Part shown: positions 44,077 through 53,006 of the stretch, piece by piece
Layout of the letters: the number at the start of each line of letters is the position of its first letter
How positions within the stretch are numbered: position 1 is the first letter of the stretch
NCBI RefSeq assembly: GCF_003710255.1
Contig: NZ_RHIB01000001.1
Location: 2,294,001 to 2,358,000 of the forward strand
DNA length: 64,000 bases
Source: Alteribacter keqinensis
GTDB taxonomy: Bacteria; Bacillota; Bacilli; Bacillales; Salisediminibacteriaceae
Direction of reading: 5' to 3'
Notes under the pieces: model-generated
Told to the model about the DNA's origin: nothing
Seen by the model: only the letters and a program-made list of their open reading frames with translations
The model's database searches: none
Made by a program: the position numbers and the translations under genes

Positions 44077-45351
44077 CTATTTCGCAAACTGCTCTTCTTC
44101 AGTGGAGCCTTTCAATGCTGTTGTAGAAGATGTTCCTCCGGAAATCACATTGGCTACTTCATCAAAGTAGCCTGTTCCTACTTCTCGCTGGTGCTTTGTA
44201 GCTGTATAGCCATACTGCTCACTTTCAAATTCAGCCTGCTGGAGTTCAGAGTAGGCAGCCATGCCACGCTGGCTGTATTCGCGTGCAAGTTCAAACATAC
44301 TGTGATTCAATGCATGGAAGCCTGCAAGGGTAACAAACTGGAACCGGTAACCCATACGCCCAAGCTCTTCCTGAAACTGTGCGATCGTAATATCGTCCAG
44401 TTTTTTCTTCCAGTTAAAGGACGGTGAACAGTTATAGGCAAGCATCTTGCCCGGGAATTTTTCATGAATCGCATCTGCAAATTTCTGAGCTTCCTCAAGA
44501 TTCGGTTCAGATGTTTCACACCAGATCAGATCTGCATAAGGAGCGTAGGAAAGTCCTCTTGCAATCGCCTGGTCGATTCCGGCGCGGGTCCGGTAAAAAC
44601 CTTCTGCCGTTCTTTCCCCTGTAATGAATTCATGATCTGCAGGATCCACATCACTCGTGATTAAGTTTGCGGCATTCGCATCGGTCCTGGCAATGATCAC
44701 AGTAGGAACATCCATTACATCAGCAGCCAGTCGAGCTGAAATTAAGTTACGAACCGCCTGCTGTGTTGGAAGAAGCACTTTTCCTCCCAAATGACCGCAT
44801 TTCTTCTCGGAAGAAAGCTGATCTTCGAAGTGAACAGCCGCTGCCCCTGCTTCAATCATTCCTTTCATAAGCTCAAATACATTCAGCTGCCCGCCAAAGC
44901 CCGCTTCCGCATCAGCTACAATCGGAACAAACCAGTCTGTGTCGGTTTTTCCTTCACTGTATTCAATCTGATCTGCACGCTGAAGAGCCTGGTTGATTCG
45001 TTTTACAACACTTGGTACACTGTTTGCCGGGTACAGACTCTGGTCCGGATACATCTGTCCGGACAAGTTAGCATCAGCTGCTACCTGCCACCCGCTCAGG
45101 TAGATGGCTTTAAGTCCTGCCTTAACCTGCTGAACTGCCTGGTTACCTGTAAGGGCACCAAGGGCACGGGTAAATTCTTCTTCATTCAGCATTTTCCACA
45201 GTCTCTCTGCCCCCCGTCTTGCAAGGGTATGCTCAATTGTAATAGATCCTTTCAGTTTATCTACCTCTTCAGCAGTATAAGGACGTTCTACTCCCTGCCA
45301 TCTTGCGTTCGTCTGCCACTCCTGGTTTATTTGCTCTGCTTTTTTGTTCAT
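44077..45351 (-). CDS. aceA: Isocitrate lyase
   Basis: Cleaves isocitrate to succinate and glyoxylate in the glyoxylate shunt. 424 aa, normal size. The catalytic loop [20 protein letters not shown] is intact (Cys in KKCGH near residue 185), plus [20 protein letters not shown] with the metal-binding Asp and [18 protein letters not shown]. Overlaps aceB by 4 bases (ATGA), so translation is coupled. Third gene of the small-protein - aceB - aceA operon. Confidence 0.97.
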   Translation of the reverse strand: MNKKAEQINQEWQTNARWQGVERPYTAEEVDKLKGSITIEHTLARRGAERLWKMLNEEEFTRALGALTGNQAVQQVKAGLKAIYLSGWQVAADANLSGQMYPDQSLYPANSVPSVVKRINQALQRADQIEYSEGKTDTDWFVPIVADAEAGFGGQLNVFELMKGMIEAGAAAVHFEDQLSSEKKCGHLGGKVLLPTQQAVRNLISARLAADVMDVPTVIIARTDANAANLITSDVDPADHEFITGERTAEGFYRTRAGIDQAIARGLSYAPYADLIWCETSEPNLEEAQKFADAIHEKFPGKMLAYNCSPSFNWKKKLDDITIAQFQEELGRMGYRFQFVTLAGFHALNHSMFELAREYSQRGMAAYSELQQAEFESEQYGYTATKHQREVGTGYFDEVANVISGGTSSTTALKGSTEEEQFAK

Positions 45352-46961
45352 TTTAAGATCCCCTCCGATTGTTTATCAAGATATGGATAAGCTACAAGTG
45401 TTAAAAACTCAGTAAATGTTTTCTGCGTGACAAGCTGCTCAAAAATATTCCTGGCCAGGGGAAACCTTCCCCGTGAAAAGACTTCGTCACCCGAATTTAT
45501 CTTGATTTTTTCAAGCTCTTCGTCAATAAAGCCGCTCACAAGCTGTTCGGTAATGTCAGTTCCCTCTTCAAGCTTTCCTTCAGGATGCTGGATCCACTGC
45601 CAGACCTGTGCCCTTGAAATTTCAGCAGTCGCTACATCCTCCATCAGGTTATGAATCGGTACAGCCCCAAACCCTCTAAGCCACGCTTCGATGTACTGAA
45701 GACCGACACTTATGTTGGCACGAAGTCCCTCTTCCGTGATCTGTCCCTTTGGTACACTGAGAAGATCTTCTGCCGTTACATGAACATCATCACGCTGTTT
45801 TGAGCGTTGATTTGCCTCTGGCATATACTTATCAAACACTTCCTTTGCAACGGAAACGAGCGCCGGGTGGGCTACCCACGTGCCATCATGCCCGTCTTTT
45901 ACTTCCCGTTCCTTATCTGCACGCACCTTTTCAAGTGCCCGATTGTTGGCTTCTTCATCGTTTTTAATCGGAATCTGGGCTGCCATACCACCGATGGCAT
46001 GGGCATTCCGCTTATGACACGTCTTCACAACATACAGTGTATAGGCCCGCATAAAATTAACGGTCATCGTTACCTCTGAACGATCAGGCAGAATGTACTT
46101 TTCATGGTTTCTCAGTATTTTAATATAGCTGAAAATATAGTCCCACCGGCCGCAGTTGAGTCCTGCACTGTGTTCACGCAGTTCATATAGAATTTCATCT
46201 GCCTGAAAAGCGCCGTGAAGGGTCTCAATCAGAACCGTAGCCTTTATCGTTCCCCGTGGAACTCCAAGTTCATCCTGGGCAAAATTAAAGACGTTATTCC
46301 ACAGCCGGGCTTCTTTATACGACTCCAGCTTCGGAAGATAAAAATACGGTCCCAGCCCTCGGCTTAGCAGCTCTTTCGCATTATGATAAAAATAAAGACC
46401 AAAATCGAATAATGAACCGCTCATTGGTGTTCCGTCAACCTCAACGGACATTTCATTCAAATGCCAGCCCCGTGGGCGGACAATGAGTGTTGCAGTCGTA
46501 TCGTTAAGCTTATATTCCTTCCCGTTAGGTGCGGTAAAATCAATCGTTTTTCGAATCGCTTCGTACAAATTCACCTGGCCCTGAAGCTGATTTTCCCAGG
46601 TTGGCGAGTTTGCATCTTCAAGGTCTGCCATAAATACGTGAGCCCCTGAGTTCAAAGCATTGATTACCATCTTTTTATTCCCGCTCGGACCCGTGATCTC
46701 AACCCGACGGTCCTGAAGGGGTTCCGGAACATCATCCACTGTCCAGCCCGAATCTCTCACACTCTTCGTTTCTTCCAAAAACACCGGAAGCTCTCCTTTA
46801 TCAATCGAACGCTGCGTGTCCTCCCTCTGTTTTAATACAGATTGACGATCACCCTCAAACTTCCGGTGCAGTTTACAAATAAATTCAACTGCTCCATCCG
46901 ATAGAATTTCAGAAAACGTCTCATTTCGCAATGCTGAAAACTGAATATCACCCTTAGACAT
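45348..46961 (-). CDS. aceB: Malate synthase A
   Basis: Condenses glyoxylate with acetyl-CoA to malate. 537 aa: [20 protein letters not shown] near residue 89, [33 protein letters not shown] with the catalytic Glu region, [14 protein letters not shown] and the C-terminal [13 protein letters not shown]. Matches the AceB (isoform A) class of other bacilli and enterobacteria. Preceded by AAGGAGGGC, 15 bases after the 53-aa zinc-type gene; followed by aceA. Confidence 0.97.
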   Translation of the reverse strand: MSKGDIQFSALRNETFSEILSDGAVEFICKLHRKFEGDRQSVLKQREDTQRSIDKGELPVFLEETKSVRDSGWTVDDVPEPLQDRRVEITGPSGNKKMVINALNSGAHVFMADLEDANSPTWENQLQGQVNLYEAIRKTIDFTAPNGKEYKLNDTTATLIVRPRGWHLNEMSVEVDGTPMSGSLFDFGLYFYHNAKELLSRGLGPYFYLPKLESYKEARLWNNVFNFAQDELGVPRGTIKATVLIETLHGAFQADEILYELREHSAGLNCGRWDYIFSYIKILRNHEKYILPDRSEVTMTVNFMRAYTLYVVKTCHKRNAHAIGGMAAQIPIKNDEEANNRALEKVRADKEREVKDGHDGTWVAHPALVSVAKEVFDKYMPEANQRSKQRDDVHVTAEDLLSVPKGQITEEGLRANISVGLQYIEAWLRGFGAVPIHNLMEDVATAEISRAQVWQWIQHPEGKLEEGTDITEQLVSGFIDEELEKIKINSGDEVFSRGRFPLARNIFEQLVTQKTFTEFLTLVAYPYLDKQSEGILK

Positions 46962-46976
46962 AATAGCCCTCCTTCG

Positions 46977-47138
46977 TTACTCGATACTTCCGTTACCAAG
47001 ACAGAAATGACAGATTACAGCGCCTGTACCACAACAGTCTTCACATTCCAGGTGGTGATCACCTGTTTTATGTTTCGCTGTTGTCTGACACTTCTTACAG
47101 CCGATATCACCGTGCCCGTTACATTTGTGACAGTTCAT
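46977..47138 (-). CDS. 53-aa four-CxxC (DnaJ zinc-finger-like) protein leading the ace operon
   Basis: Small ORF MNCHKCNGHGDIGCKKCQTT and so on to CHFCLGNGSIE. Four Cys pairs, CHKC, CKKC, CEDCC and CHFC, three followed by the Gly-x-Gly turn of DnaJ-type CxxCxGxG zinc fingers (NGHG, GTG, GNG), enough to bind two zinc ions. GGAAGGGGA ribosome site 7 bases upstream. Its stop lies 15 bases before aceB, and the only clear promoter is upstream of it, so it is the first gene of the operon. YuiA-like CxxCxGxG miniproteins exist in bacilli; I know of no proven function. A role in folding or regulating AceB/AceA is inference from position. Confidence 0.85.
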   Translation of the reverse strand: MNCHKCNGHGDIGCKKCQTTAKHKTGDHHLECEDCCGTGAVICHFCLGNGSIE

Positions 47139-47201
47139 TTTAAAATCCCCTTCCGTTTTTTGTTGTTCTACTGTTATGATACAGTTTTTATTATGTTATG
47201 T

Positions 47202-47231
47202 ATTATATAACAGGAGGTTCAGAAAAAACAA
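47202..47231 (-). promoter_or_regulatory. Sigma-A promoter of the ace operon
   Basis: Minus strand -35 TTGTTT, 18-base spacer, perfect -10 TATAAT. The -10 lies inside a palindrome TGTTAT...ATAACA (47193-47211), a possible operator. Confidence 0.65.
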
Positions 47232-47349
47232 CCGGTTTATCCAAATTATTCTGATTTTTTTATAAAATGTGTGTATAACCCTATAACAGCAACGTTATCG
47301 CTATTAATCTTTATTTCTGTTGTATAGCAGACTGAAGTCTGACTGCCAA

Positions 47350-47403
47350 TTTACAAAAATTTAACAAAAAAGAATTGAACCCCCCGTACCGTTAAACTAG
47401 AAT
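47350..47403 (+). promoter_or_regulatory. phnD-like gene promoter with candidate PhoP box
   Basis: TTTACA (47350) and TTAACA (47361) repeat with the 11-base period of PhoP boxes. They are followed by -35 TTGAAC (47375), 17-base spacer and -10 TAGAAT (47398). The arrangement fits activation under phosphate starvation. Only two repeats are seen, so the box is a candidate. Confidence 0.55.
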
Positions 47404-47443
47404 GAGAATTGTACATAAATAACATCTTGGGGGTTTTGGCATT

Positions 47444-48319
47444 ATGAAGAAAATATTGATGATGAGCGTCGGGGTTATGGCACTGTCTCTCGCAGCCTGC
47501 GGAAACGGGGATGAAGAGGACGCACTGGTAATGGGGTTTGTACCTTCTTCCGACTCAGATAACATTGCTTCTACAGTTGAACCGCTGGCAGACGAGTTAT
47601 CCGAGATCCTGGGGCGGCCTGTGGAAGGCTCTGTAATGGTTAACTATTCCGGACTGGTTGAAGCCATGGGAAGCGGAAATGTGGACATCGGCTTTCTTCC
47701 TGCGCTCGGTTACGTGCAGGGTGAAGAACGCTATGGATTTGAAGTTATTTTGAAATCTGAACGAAACGGGGAAGATTCCTACCGTGCCCAGTTTGTCGTT
47801 CATGAAGAAAGCGGCATTGACAATATTGAAGATTTAGAGGGAAAGTCGTGGGTATATCCTGATCCCGCTTCTCCTGCAGGATTTTTGTTCCCGGCTACGC
47901 ACCTTGCTGAAAACTACGGTGTTGAAGACGTGCAGAGCTTTTTCGGTGAGGAATTCCAGGCCGGTTCCAATGACGGGGCTTTAGTAAGTGTGTATGAAGG
48001 GGAAGCAGATGTAGCGACAACATTTGAAGATGCCCGTTCTGTTCTTACTGATGATTATCCGGACATTATGGACACGCTGAAGGTTATTGAATACACAGAA
48101 GCGATTCCAAACGACACGATCACTCTGATTGAAGAGCTCGATGAAGACCTTAAAGCAGAAATTAAAGAAGCTTTTCTTTCCTTCAACGAAAATGAAGAAA
48201 TGATTCAGATTATGAACGATGTTTATCGCTGGGACGGCATCATTGAAGCTGATCCAAGTGACTACGACATCGTCCGTGACGCTTACAATTTGTTCCGTGA
48301 TGATATTTCACTGGATTAA
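47444..48319 (+). CDS. PhnD-type phosphate/phosphonate-binding lipoprotein
   Basis: 291-aa extracellular solute-binding lipoprotein. Lipobox LSLAACG (Cys about 20), then VMGFVPSSDSDNIASTVEPL, MVNYSGLVEAMGSGNVDIGF, LPALGYV and SWVYPDPASPAGFLFPATHL, as in PhnD/PtxB-like proteins that bind phosphonate, phosphite or phosphate esters. No PhnC or PhnE gene follows; a strong terminator does. The cognate transporter must lie elsewhere, or the protein acts in another role. A possible PhoP box in its promoter supports a phosphorus link. Confidence 0.9.
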   Translation: MKKILMMSVGVMALSLAACGNGDEEDALVMGFVPSSDSDNIASTVEPLADELSEILGRPVEGSVMVNYSGLVEAMGSGNVDIGFLPALGYVQGEERYGFEVILKSERNGEDSYRAQFVVHEESGIDNIEDLEGKSWVYPDPASPAGFLFPATHLAENYGVEDVQSFFGEEFQAGSNDGALVSVYEGEADVATTFEDARSVLTDDYPDIMDTLKVIEYTEAIPNDTITLIEELDEDLKAEIKEAFLSFNENEEMIQIMNDVYRWDGIIEADPSDYDIVRDAYNLFRDDISLD

Positions 48320-48344
48320 TAATGTTAATAAAAAATATTACACT

Positions 48345-48397
48345 AACATCACCAGCACAGACCAAGGCTATGGTCAGTGCTGCTGATGTTTTTATTT
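48345..48397 (+). terminator. Terminator of the phnD-like gene
   Basis: AACATC...AGCAC pairs with GTGCT...GATGTT, inner GACCA/TGGTC also pair, then TTTTATTT. Confidence 0.88.
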
Positions 48398-48398
48398 A

Positions 48399-48438
48399 AA
48401 GCACCTCTGCAAAAGAATTGTCACTACAGAAGGTGCTT
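48399..48438 (-). terminator. Terminator of the dat gene
   Basis: On the minus strand AAGCACCTTCTG pairs with CAGAGGTGCTT, then TAAATAAAAA; T-run is weak. Confidence 0.6.
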
Positions 48439-48487
48439 CATTTCTGCGGACCCGCCTGTCTCATGTATGATACGAAAACAGCGGAAT

Positions 48488-49327
48488 TCATTGTCCGGTT
48501 TTTGCTTTGAACAGTTCCATTAAAAGCGTAGTCAGATTTCCCGGGGTCCCCTCCGCAACCTTCCTGTCATCTATATGTGTTACAGGAAGCACTTCAGACG
48601 TGGTACTCGTTAAGAATACTTCGTCAGCGCTGAACAGTTCTTCAGTCGTGTACTCCCGTTCCTCAAACCTGATTGCCGCTTTTTCACAAATCTCTTTTAC
48701 AGCCATGCGGGTAATTCCCGGCAGAATCTGCTTTGACAGCGGTGTCGTAATGACGGTGTCGTTTAATACGATAAAGATAGTAGACGACGAGCATTCTGTT
48801 ACTTTGCCATCTTTGTACAGAATGGCTTCATAGGCGTGTTTTTCTGCTGCAGCTTGTTTGGCAAGAATATTGGGAAGCAGGTTCAGGGATTTAATATAAC
48901 AGTTTGCCCATCTCTCATCCGGGTGTGTAATGACAGATACACCATTGTTCAGCATTTCTTTACTAAAAGGCGCCATCGGTTTTATGGTCATGGAAACAGA
49001 TGGGGGAACATCCTTTGGGAAAAGGTGGTTCCGTTCAGCTGCCCCCCGAGTGATCTGCAGATATACACTGCAATCGGGAATTGCCGCTTTTTTTACCCCT
49101 TCTTCAATAATGGTGCGGATGGAATCAATCCCCCCTTCAAGATCGATCCGGATCGCCTCTGCACTCTTTTCCAGCCGTTCCAGGTGCTCCTCAAGCATAA
49201 ATCCTTCTCCGTTGTAATAACGGATTACTTCGTATACACCATCACCAAACTGGTGACCCCTTTCCTCAATAGGGACAGCTTTCTCATCCAGTGCTACGTA
49301 CTTGCCGTTTATAAATCCAATGCTCAT
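48488..49327 (-). CDS. dat: D-amino acid aminotransferase (D-alanine transaminase)
   Basis: 279-aa fold-type IV PLP transaminase making D-Glu/D-Ala from keto acids for the cell wall. GHQFGDGVYEVIRYYNGEGF near residue 23, catalytic Lys in CYIKSLNLLPNILAKQAAAE (near 144), and the PLP loop TECSSSTIFIVLND. ATG 49327 (MSIGFINGKYV) follows AAGGAGG by 9 bases; an in-frame upstream ATG at 49423 adds 32 residues absent from the family. Monocistronic. Confidence 0.93.
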   Translation of the reverse strand: MSIGFINGKYVALDEKAVPIEERGHQFGDGVYEVIRYYNGEGFMLEEHLERLEKSAEAIRIDLEGGIDSIRTIIEEGVKKAAIPDCSVYLQITRGAAERNHLFPKDVPPSVSMTIKPMAPFSKEMLNNGVSVITHPDERWANCYIKSLNLLPNILAKQAAAEKHAYEAILYKDGKVTECSSSTIFIVLNDTVITTPLSKQILPGITRMAVKEICEKAAIRFEEREYTTEELFSADEVFLTSTTSEVLPVTHIDDRKVAEGTPGNLTTLLMELFKAKTGQ

Positions 49328-49541
49328 GTGTGCCTGCCTCCTTCTTAAGATTACTTCTATTCTAACTTCTTTCCTTTGGAGCGTGAAGACAAAACCCATC
49401 AGTTTTGTTGCGGGGGAAGACATATTCCCTATGGGTCATAAAATGAGGGGTAGGGTGAAATCAACCGGAGAACTTCAGAAGGGATGATGGGATTGGACAA
49501 TTTACTGTTAAAAAAAGAATTTATCTTCCGTACAGCTCAGT

Positions 49542-49811
49542 ATGGTACAGAGTGAATTTGAAAAGAAGCAGAAAAGTAAACTGATTATGTACTTATTATG
49601 GTGGTTCACCGGGGTTCTGGGTGGTCACCGCTTTTACCTGGGAGATGTAGGTTACGGAGTAGCTCTTCTTCTCTTCGGCTGGCTTACCTTATTTATCTGG
49701 CCCCTGATCGATGTTTTCTTTATCGGGAAACGCCTCGAGCAAATGAATGACCACTTGGAAAATGATATCATACATCAGGTCAAAGGCTATACACAGGAAG
49801 CTGCTCATTAG
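49542..49811 (+). CDS. TM2-domain membrane protein, 89 aa
   Basis: TM2 domain: helix one YLLWWFTGVLGGHRFYLGDV with the conserved GGHRFYLG turn, then GVALLLFGWLTLFIWPLIDV and the DVFFI end. A short charged head and a 25-residue cytoplasmic tail complete it. TM2 proteins are widespread, of unknown function. The ATG lacks a strong ribosome site (CAG...TATGG), so expression may be weak. Followed by a terminator. Confidence 0.85.
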   Translation: MVQSEFEKKQKSKLIMYLLWWFTGVLGGHRFYLGDVGYGVALLLFGWLTLFIWPLIDVFFIGKRLEQMNDHLENDIIHQVKGYTQEAAH

Positions 49812-49823
49812 CAGCCGGCTCTA

Positions 49824-49882
49824 AAGAAGTTTCCTTGAAAAGGTACGGAAGATTACACCTTTTTAAGTAGGCTTCTTTTTTT
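49824..49882 (+). terminator. Terminator of the TM2 gene
   Basis: AAAGAAG pairs with CTTCTTT, with AAAAGGT/ACCTTTT inside, then TTTTTTG. Confidence 0.7.
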
Positions 49883-50046
49883 GCTCTGCTTAACTTTAAT
49901 GGTGAGTTTCAATTATTCCTTTTCACACGCCACTTCTGCAGCAATAACCTTTAACACATCCCTTATATCATTTTTAGCCGCCCATACCTCCCTTTCCCCA
50001 TTTTCATAAATATAGGTAATGACCCTGAAATGCGGGAGGAAAACTC

Positions 50047-51045
50047 ATGGCAATTCTCGTTACCGGATGTGCCGGTTTTATCGGTGCCCATGTCGTCAAG
50101 CGGTTAACAAAAGAAGGGTACACCGTTGTGGGGCTGGATAATGTAAACAGTTACTACGACCCCCGCTTGAAACAAGCGCGCTTAAAATGGATTAAGCATC
50201 CACTGTTTACGTTTTACAAGGTTGCTCTGGAAGACAAAAAGAATATGGTAGATCTTTTTGAAAAAGAAAAGCCTGGCCTCGTTATTCATCTGGCAGCCCA
50301 GGCTGGCGTGAGGTACAGCCTTGAAAACCCGGACACGTACATTCAATCAAATGTAACAGGTTTTATGAACCTTCTCGAGTGCTGCCGTCACTATCCTGTA
50401 GAGCACCTTATCTTTGCTTCCACCAGTTCTGTTTACGGCCTTAATAAGAAAATGCCGTTCTCTACTGATGATAATACCGATCATCCTGCAAGCTTATATG
50501 CAGCAACGAAAAAAGCAAATGAAATGATGGCCCATACGTACAGTCATCTATTTAACATTCCCTCGACAGGCTTGCGGTTTTTTACTGTTTACGGCCCATG
50601 GGGACGCCCGGATATGGCTCTTTTTACGTTTACTAAAAACATTCTGGAAGGAAAGCCGATTCAAATATTCAATAACGGAAACATGATGCGTGATTTTACG
50701 TATATCGATGATATTGTTGAAGGCATTGTCAGGCTGTTGAGCAATAAGCCGGCAGGTGTAAATGACAGCCTGGATCCACCACCATCGGAGAGCAGTGCTC
50801 CTTACAAGCTTTACAATATCGGAAACAACACACCTGTTCCGTTATTGGATATGATTGCCGCACTGGAAAAAAAACTTGGTATCTCCGCTAAAAAAAAGTA
50901 CCTCCCTCTTCAGCCGGGAGATGTGAAAGACACATTTGCTGATGTGAGTGATTTGATGGCAGCAATCGGCTTCAAGCCCTCTACTTCAATTGAGCAAGGT
51001 GTTGGAAAGTTTGTGGACTGGTATAAAGATTATCACAATAAGTAA
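50047..51045 (+). CDS. UDP-glucuronate 4-epimerase-type SDR
   Basis: 332-aa extended SDR. NAD motif VTGCAGFIGAHVVKRL (residues 5-20), VIHLAAQAGVRYSLENPDTY, SSVYGLNKKMPFSTDDNTDH, active Tyr-x3-Lys in YAATKKANE, and the substrate block TVYGPWGRPDMALFTFTKNI and MMRDFTYIDDIVEGI. These match UDP-GlcA 4-epimerases that make UDP-galacturonate for capsule or cell-wall polymers. Preceded by GGGAGGAAAAC. No glycosyltransferase genes are adjacent. Confidence 0.9.
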   Translation: MAILVTGCAGFIGAHVVKRLTKEGYTVVGLDNVNSYYDPRLKQARLKWIKHPLFTFYKVALEDKKNMVDLFEKEKPGLVIHLAAQAGVRYSLENPDTYIQSNVTGFMNLLECCRHYPVEHLIFASTSSVYGLNKKMPFSTDDNTDHPASLYAATKKANEMMAHTYSHLFNIPSTGLRFFTVYGPWGRPDMALFTFTKNILEGKPIQIFNNGNMMRDFTYIDDIVEGIVRLLSNKPAGVNDSLDPPPSESSAPYKLYNIGNNTPVPLLDMIAALEKKLGISAKKKYLPLQPGDVKDTFADVSDLMAAIGFKPSTSIEQGVGKFVDWYKDYHNK

Positions 51046-51392
51046 GCCTCCGCGGGCGGTTCGGGAGCCTCCTCAGCGCTGCACGCTTGCGGGGTCTCCC
51101 CGGAACTCGCTCCTCCCGCAGGAGTGTGGCGCATTTGCTCCAATCAACACTTTTTATAATTGAAATGATCTTTAGCACATAAGCAATAAAAACCAAAACC
51201 ACTTTCATGCTGCAATCAGAGCCCTATGTGGTGATGTAATTTCCGGACTTTGACTTTTTCAGTGGCATTCTATGTCCTGCTGGGTCTTGCCTGGCTCCCC
51301 GCGGCCACAGGAGTCTCAGGCACTTCGGCTTCATTACCTTTTTCAAAACGGGTCTTGCTCAGCTGAAAGGAATATGTTACTGCGGAAAGGTA
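51045..51392. repeat. GC-rich dispersed repeats, copies 3a and 3b, with element remnant between
   Basis: 51045-51140 carries CCTCCGCGGG, GAGCCTCCTC, TGCGGGGTCTCC and CCCGCAGGAGTGT; 51285-51345 carries CTGGGTCTTGCCTGGC, CCACAGGAGTCTCAGGC and TTCGGCTTCA. Between them ACTTTTTCAGTGGCATTCT (51258) is the end of the MITE-like element. The composite from 51258 to 51345 parallels 38211-38310 base by base. Confidence 0.7.
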
Positions 51393-51512
51393 GCCAATTC
51401 CTTTCAACGAAACTCAACATAGAATCCCTCCCCAACATTGTAAAGTCAGCCTTAATAAAAGAAACCGGCTCACAAGGTTCCACCTTTATAAGCTGGTCTC
51501 TCTCTTACACGC

Positions 51513-52865
51513 TTACCTTGGCAGGGTAAAATTCAACAAGTCAGCCTTAAACAATTCCCGTCCGTCTTCTCCATAGAAAGGACCGTATTCAAGCTCAAAA
51601 TTCTCGTAGAGCTCAAATTCGTCCTTGTAGAATAAAAACACTTTCATGTCTTCCGTATCATTTCCAGATTCAAGCATTGTCTCTGTGCCTGGCTCAAGCA
51701 TTCCCTCAGGCATATACCTGGCCCGGTTTGTATCTACCGTTAACATAGAACGTGTCGAGAACATGCTGATTGGTGAATCAGACTGGTTGTCCACATGGAA
51801 AAGGACTGTTAACGCCACCAGACCATCCCCCGTGTCCGTAAAGGCTTCTTCAAAGGAAGCTGTAGGCTCAAGTTCGGTATACTGAACACCTTTTAACGTC
51901 ACCCGGACATCGTCAATCATTTCCTCCTGGTTAATGGATGTGTCTTCAAAGATGATCGACTGTTCTGCAATGTTGTCAGTAACAAGTTTACTCTGATAAA
52001 GATCCGGTCGAGAGGAGACTTCGTCACCCTGTTCACTCGAATAAATAAAGTCAAACACCCCTTCTTCACGGTAACCTCCGGAGAACTGATCGTTATCCGC
52101 GGCTCCTCCTGAAATAATAAACTTCGGATTCGTATTCGTCAGCCTTTCATATTCTTCGTTTGAAAAAGCAAAGGAAACCAATCCGGACACCTTCTCTCCA
52201 GCTCCGTATTTTGAAACCTCTTCCTCCATTTCCGATACCACCACATCAGTGTCATCAATAAAAAGTCTTGGCTGTGATACGGAATAGTCATACTGGTCAT
52301 TTATTTGAATTCTTAACGACATGGGGTAATACATAGCCGTGTCTTTTTGATTATCAACCGTTATCTTAGCTGTGACCAGGTACCCATCAACCTCATCGTT
52401 AAAAGGAATCGTCATATTTCGGTTCATATCTTCTATTTTCACAAGCTGGTACTCGTCAACACTTACAACAAACCCGTCCATGTCATGAACAAAGCCTGCA
52501 TTACTGTTCGTATAAATGACCTCAATATCGCCTTCAGAGAGCTCAGGAATAGAAGGGTTTAACAGACTGTCGTCTGATGCTCCTGTATCTGTTGTTGCTT
52601 CCTCCTGCTCTTCTTGTCCGGCTTCTTCTGTATCGCCACTTTCGTCTCCTTCGTCTTCAGTGGTTCCTTGTGCCTCTGTCTCTTCAACGCTGTTATCAGC
52701 TTCCTGTTCTTCAGAAGGTTCTTCCTGATCCACCTGACCTTCTTGTTCGTCCTCAGTAGCTGGTTCTGGTTCGTTTGCACTTGTAGTGTCATCATCACTG
52801 CCGCAACCACCTAATACAAGGGATAAACTCAGTAACACCGCTCCAAACACGATTGTCTTTTTCAT
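51513..52865 (-). CDS. Acidic lipoprotein, DUF5068-like, 450 aa
   Basis: Signal peptide with lipobox VLGGCG (Cys about 21). Residues 24-100 are an acidic, low-complexity linker of Glu, Asp, Gln, Thr and Ser (for example EEPSEEQEADNSVEETEAQG). The rest holds two related beta-rich halves, each with the phrase type ...VTAKITVDNQKDTAMYYPMS and ...VALTVLFHVDNQSDSPISMF, resembling DUF4352/DUF5068 immunoglobulin-like lipoproteins. ATG 52865 (MKKTIVFG) follows GGAGGAGAACG; the ATG at 52880 is part of that ribosome site. Function unknown. Monocistronic. Confidence 0.82.
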   Translation of the reverse strand: MKKTIVFGAVLLSLSLVLGGCGSDDDTTSANEPEPATEDEQEGQVDQEEPSEEQEADNSVEETEAQGTTEDEGDESGDTEEAGQEEQEEATTDTGASDDSLLNPSIPELSEGDIEVIYTNSNAGFVHDMDGFVVSVDEYQLVKIEDMNRNMTIPFNDEVDGYLVTAKITVDNQKDTAMYYPMSLRIQINDQYDYSVSQPRLFIDDTDVVVSEMEEEVSKYGAGEKVSGLVSFAFSNEEYERLTNTNPKFIISGGAADNDQFSGGYREEGVFDFIYSSEQGDEVSSRPDLYQSKLVTDNIAEQSIIFEDTSINQEEMIDDVRVTLKGVQYTELEPTASFEEAFTDTGDGLVALTVLFHVDNQSDSPISMFSTRSMLTVDTNRARYMPEGMLEPGTETMLESGNDTEDMKVFLFYKDEFELYENFELEYGPFYGEDGRELFKADLLNFTLPR

Positions 52866-52974
52866 CTCGTTCTCCTCCATCAGCCAATATGAAATTTTTA
52901 GAATATATTACCTGTTTCTGTATACCCCTTTTCTTATAAAAAAGAAACTTGTTCGAGTAGTGAAATATTAAAAA

Positions 52975-53005
52975 AGAAAAAGAAGAAGCCTCTAAAGACT
53001 TCTTC
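52975..53005 (-). terminator. Terminator of cydD-cydC
   Basis: On the minus strand GAAGAAG pairs with CTTCTTC across a 10-base loop, then TTTTTCTTTTTT. Confidence 0.8.
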
Positions 53006-53006
53006 C

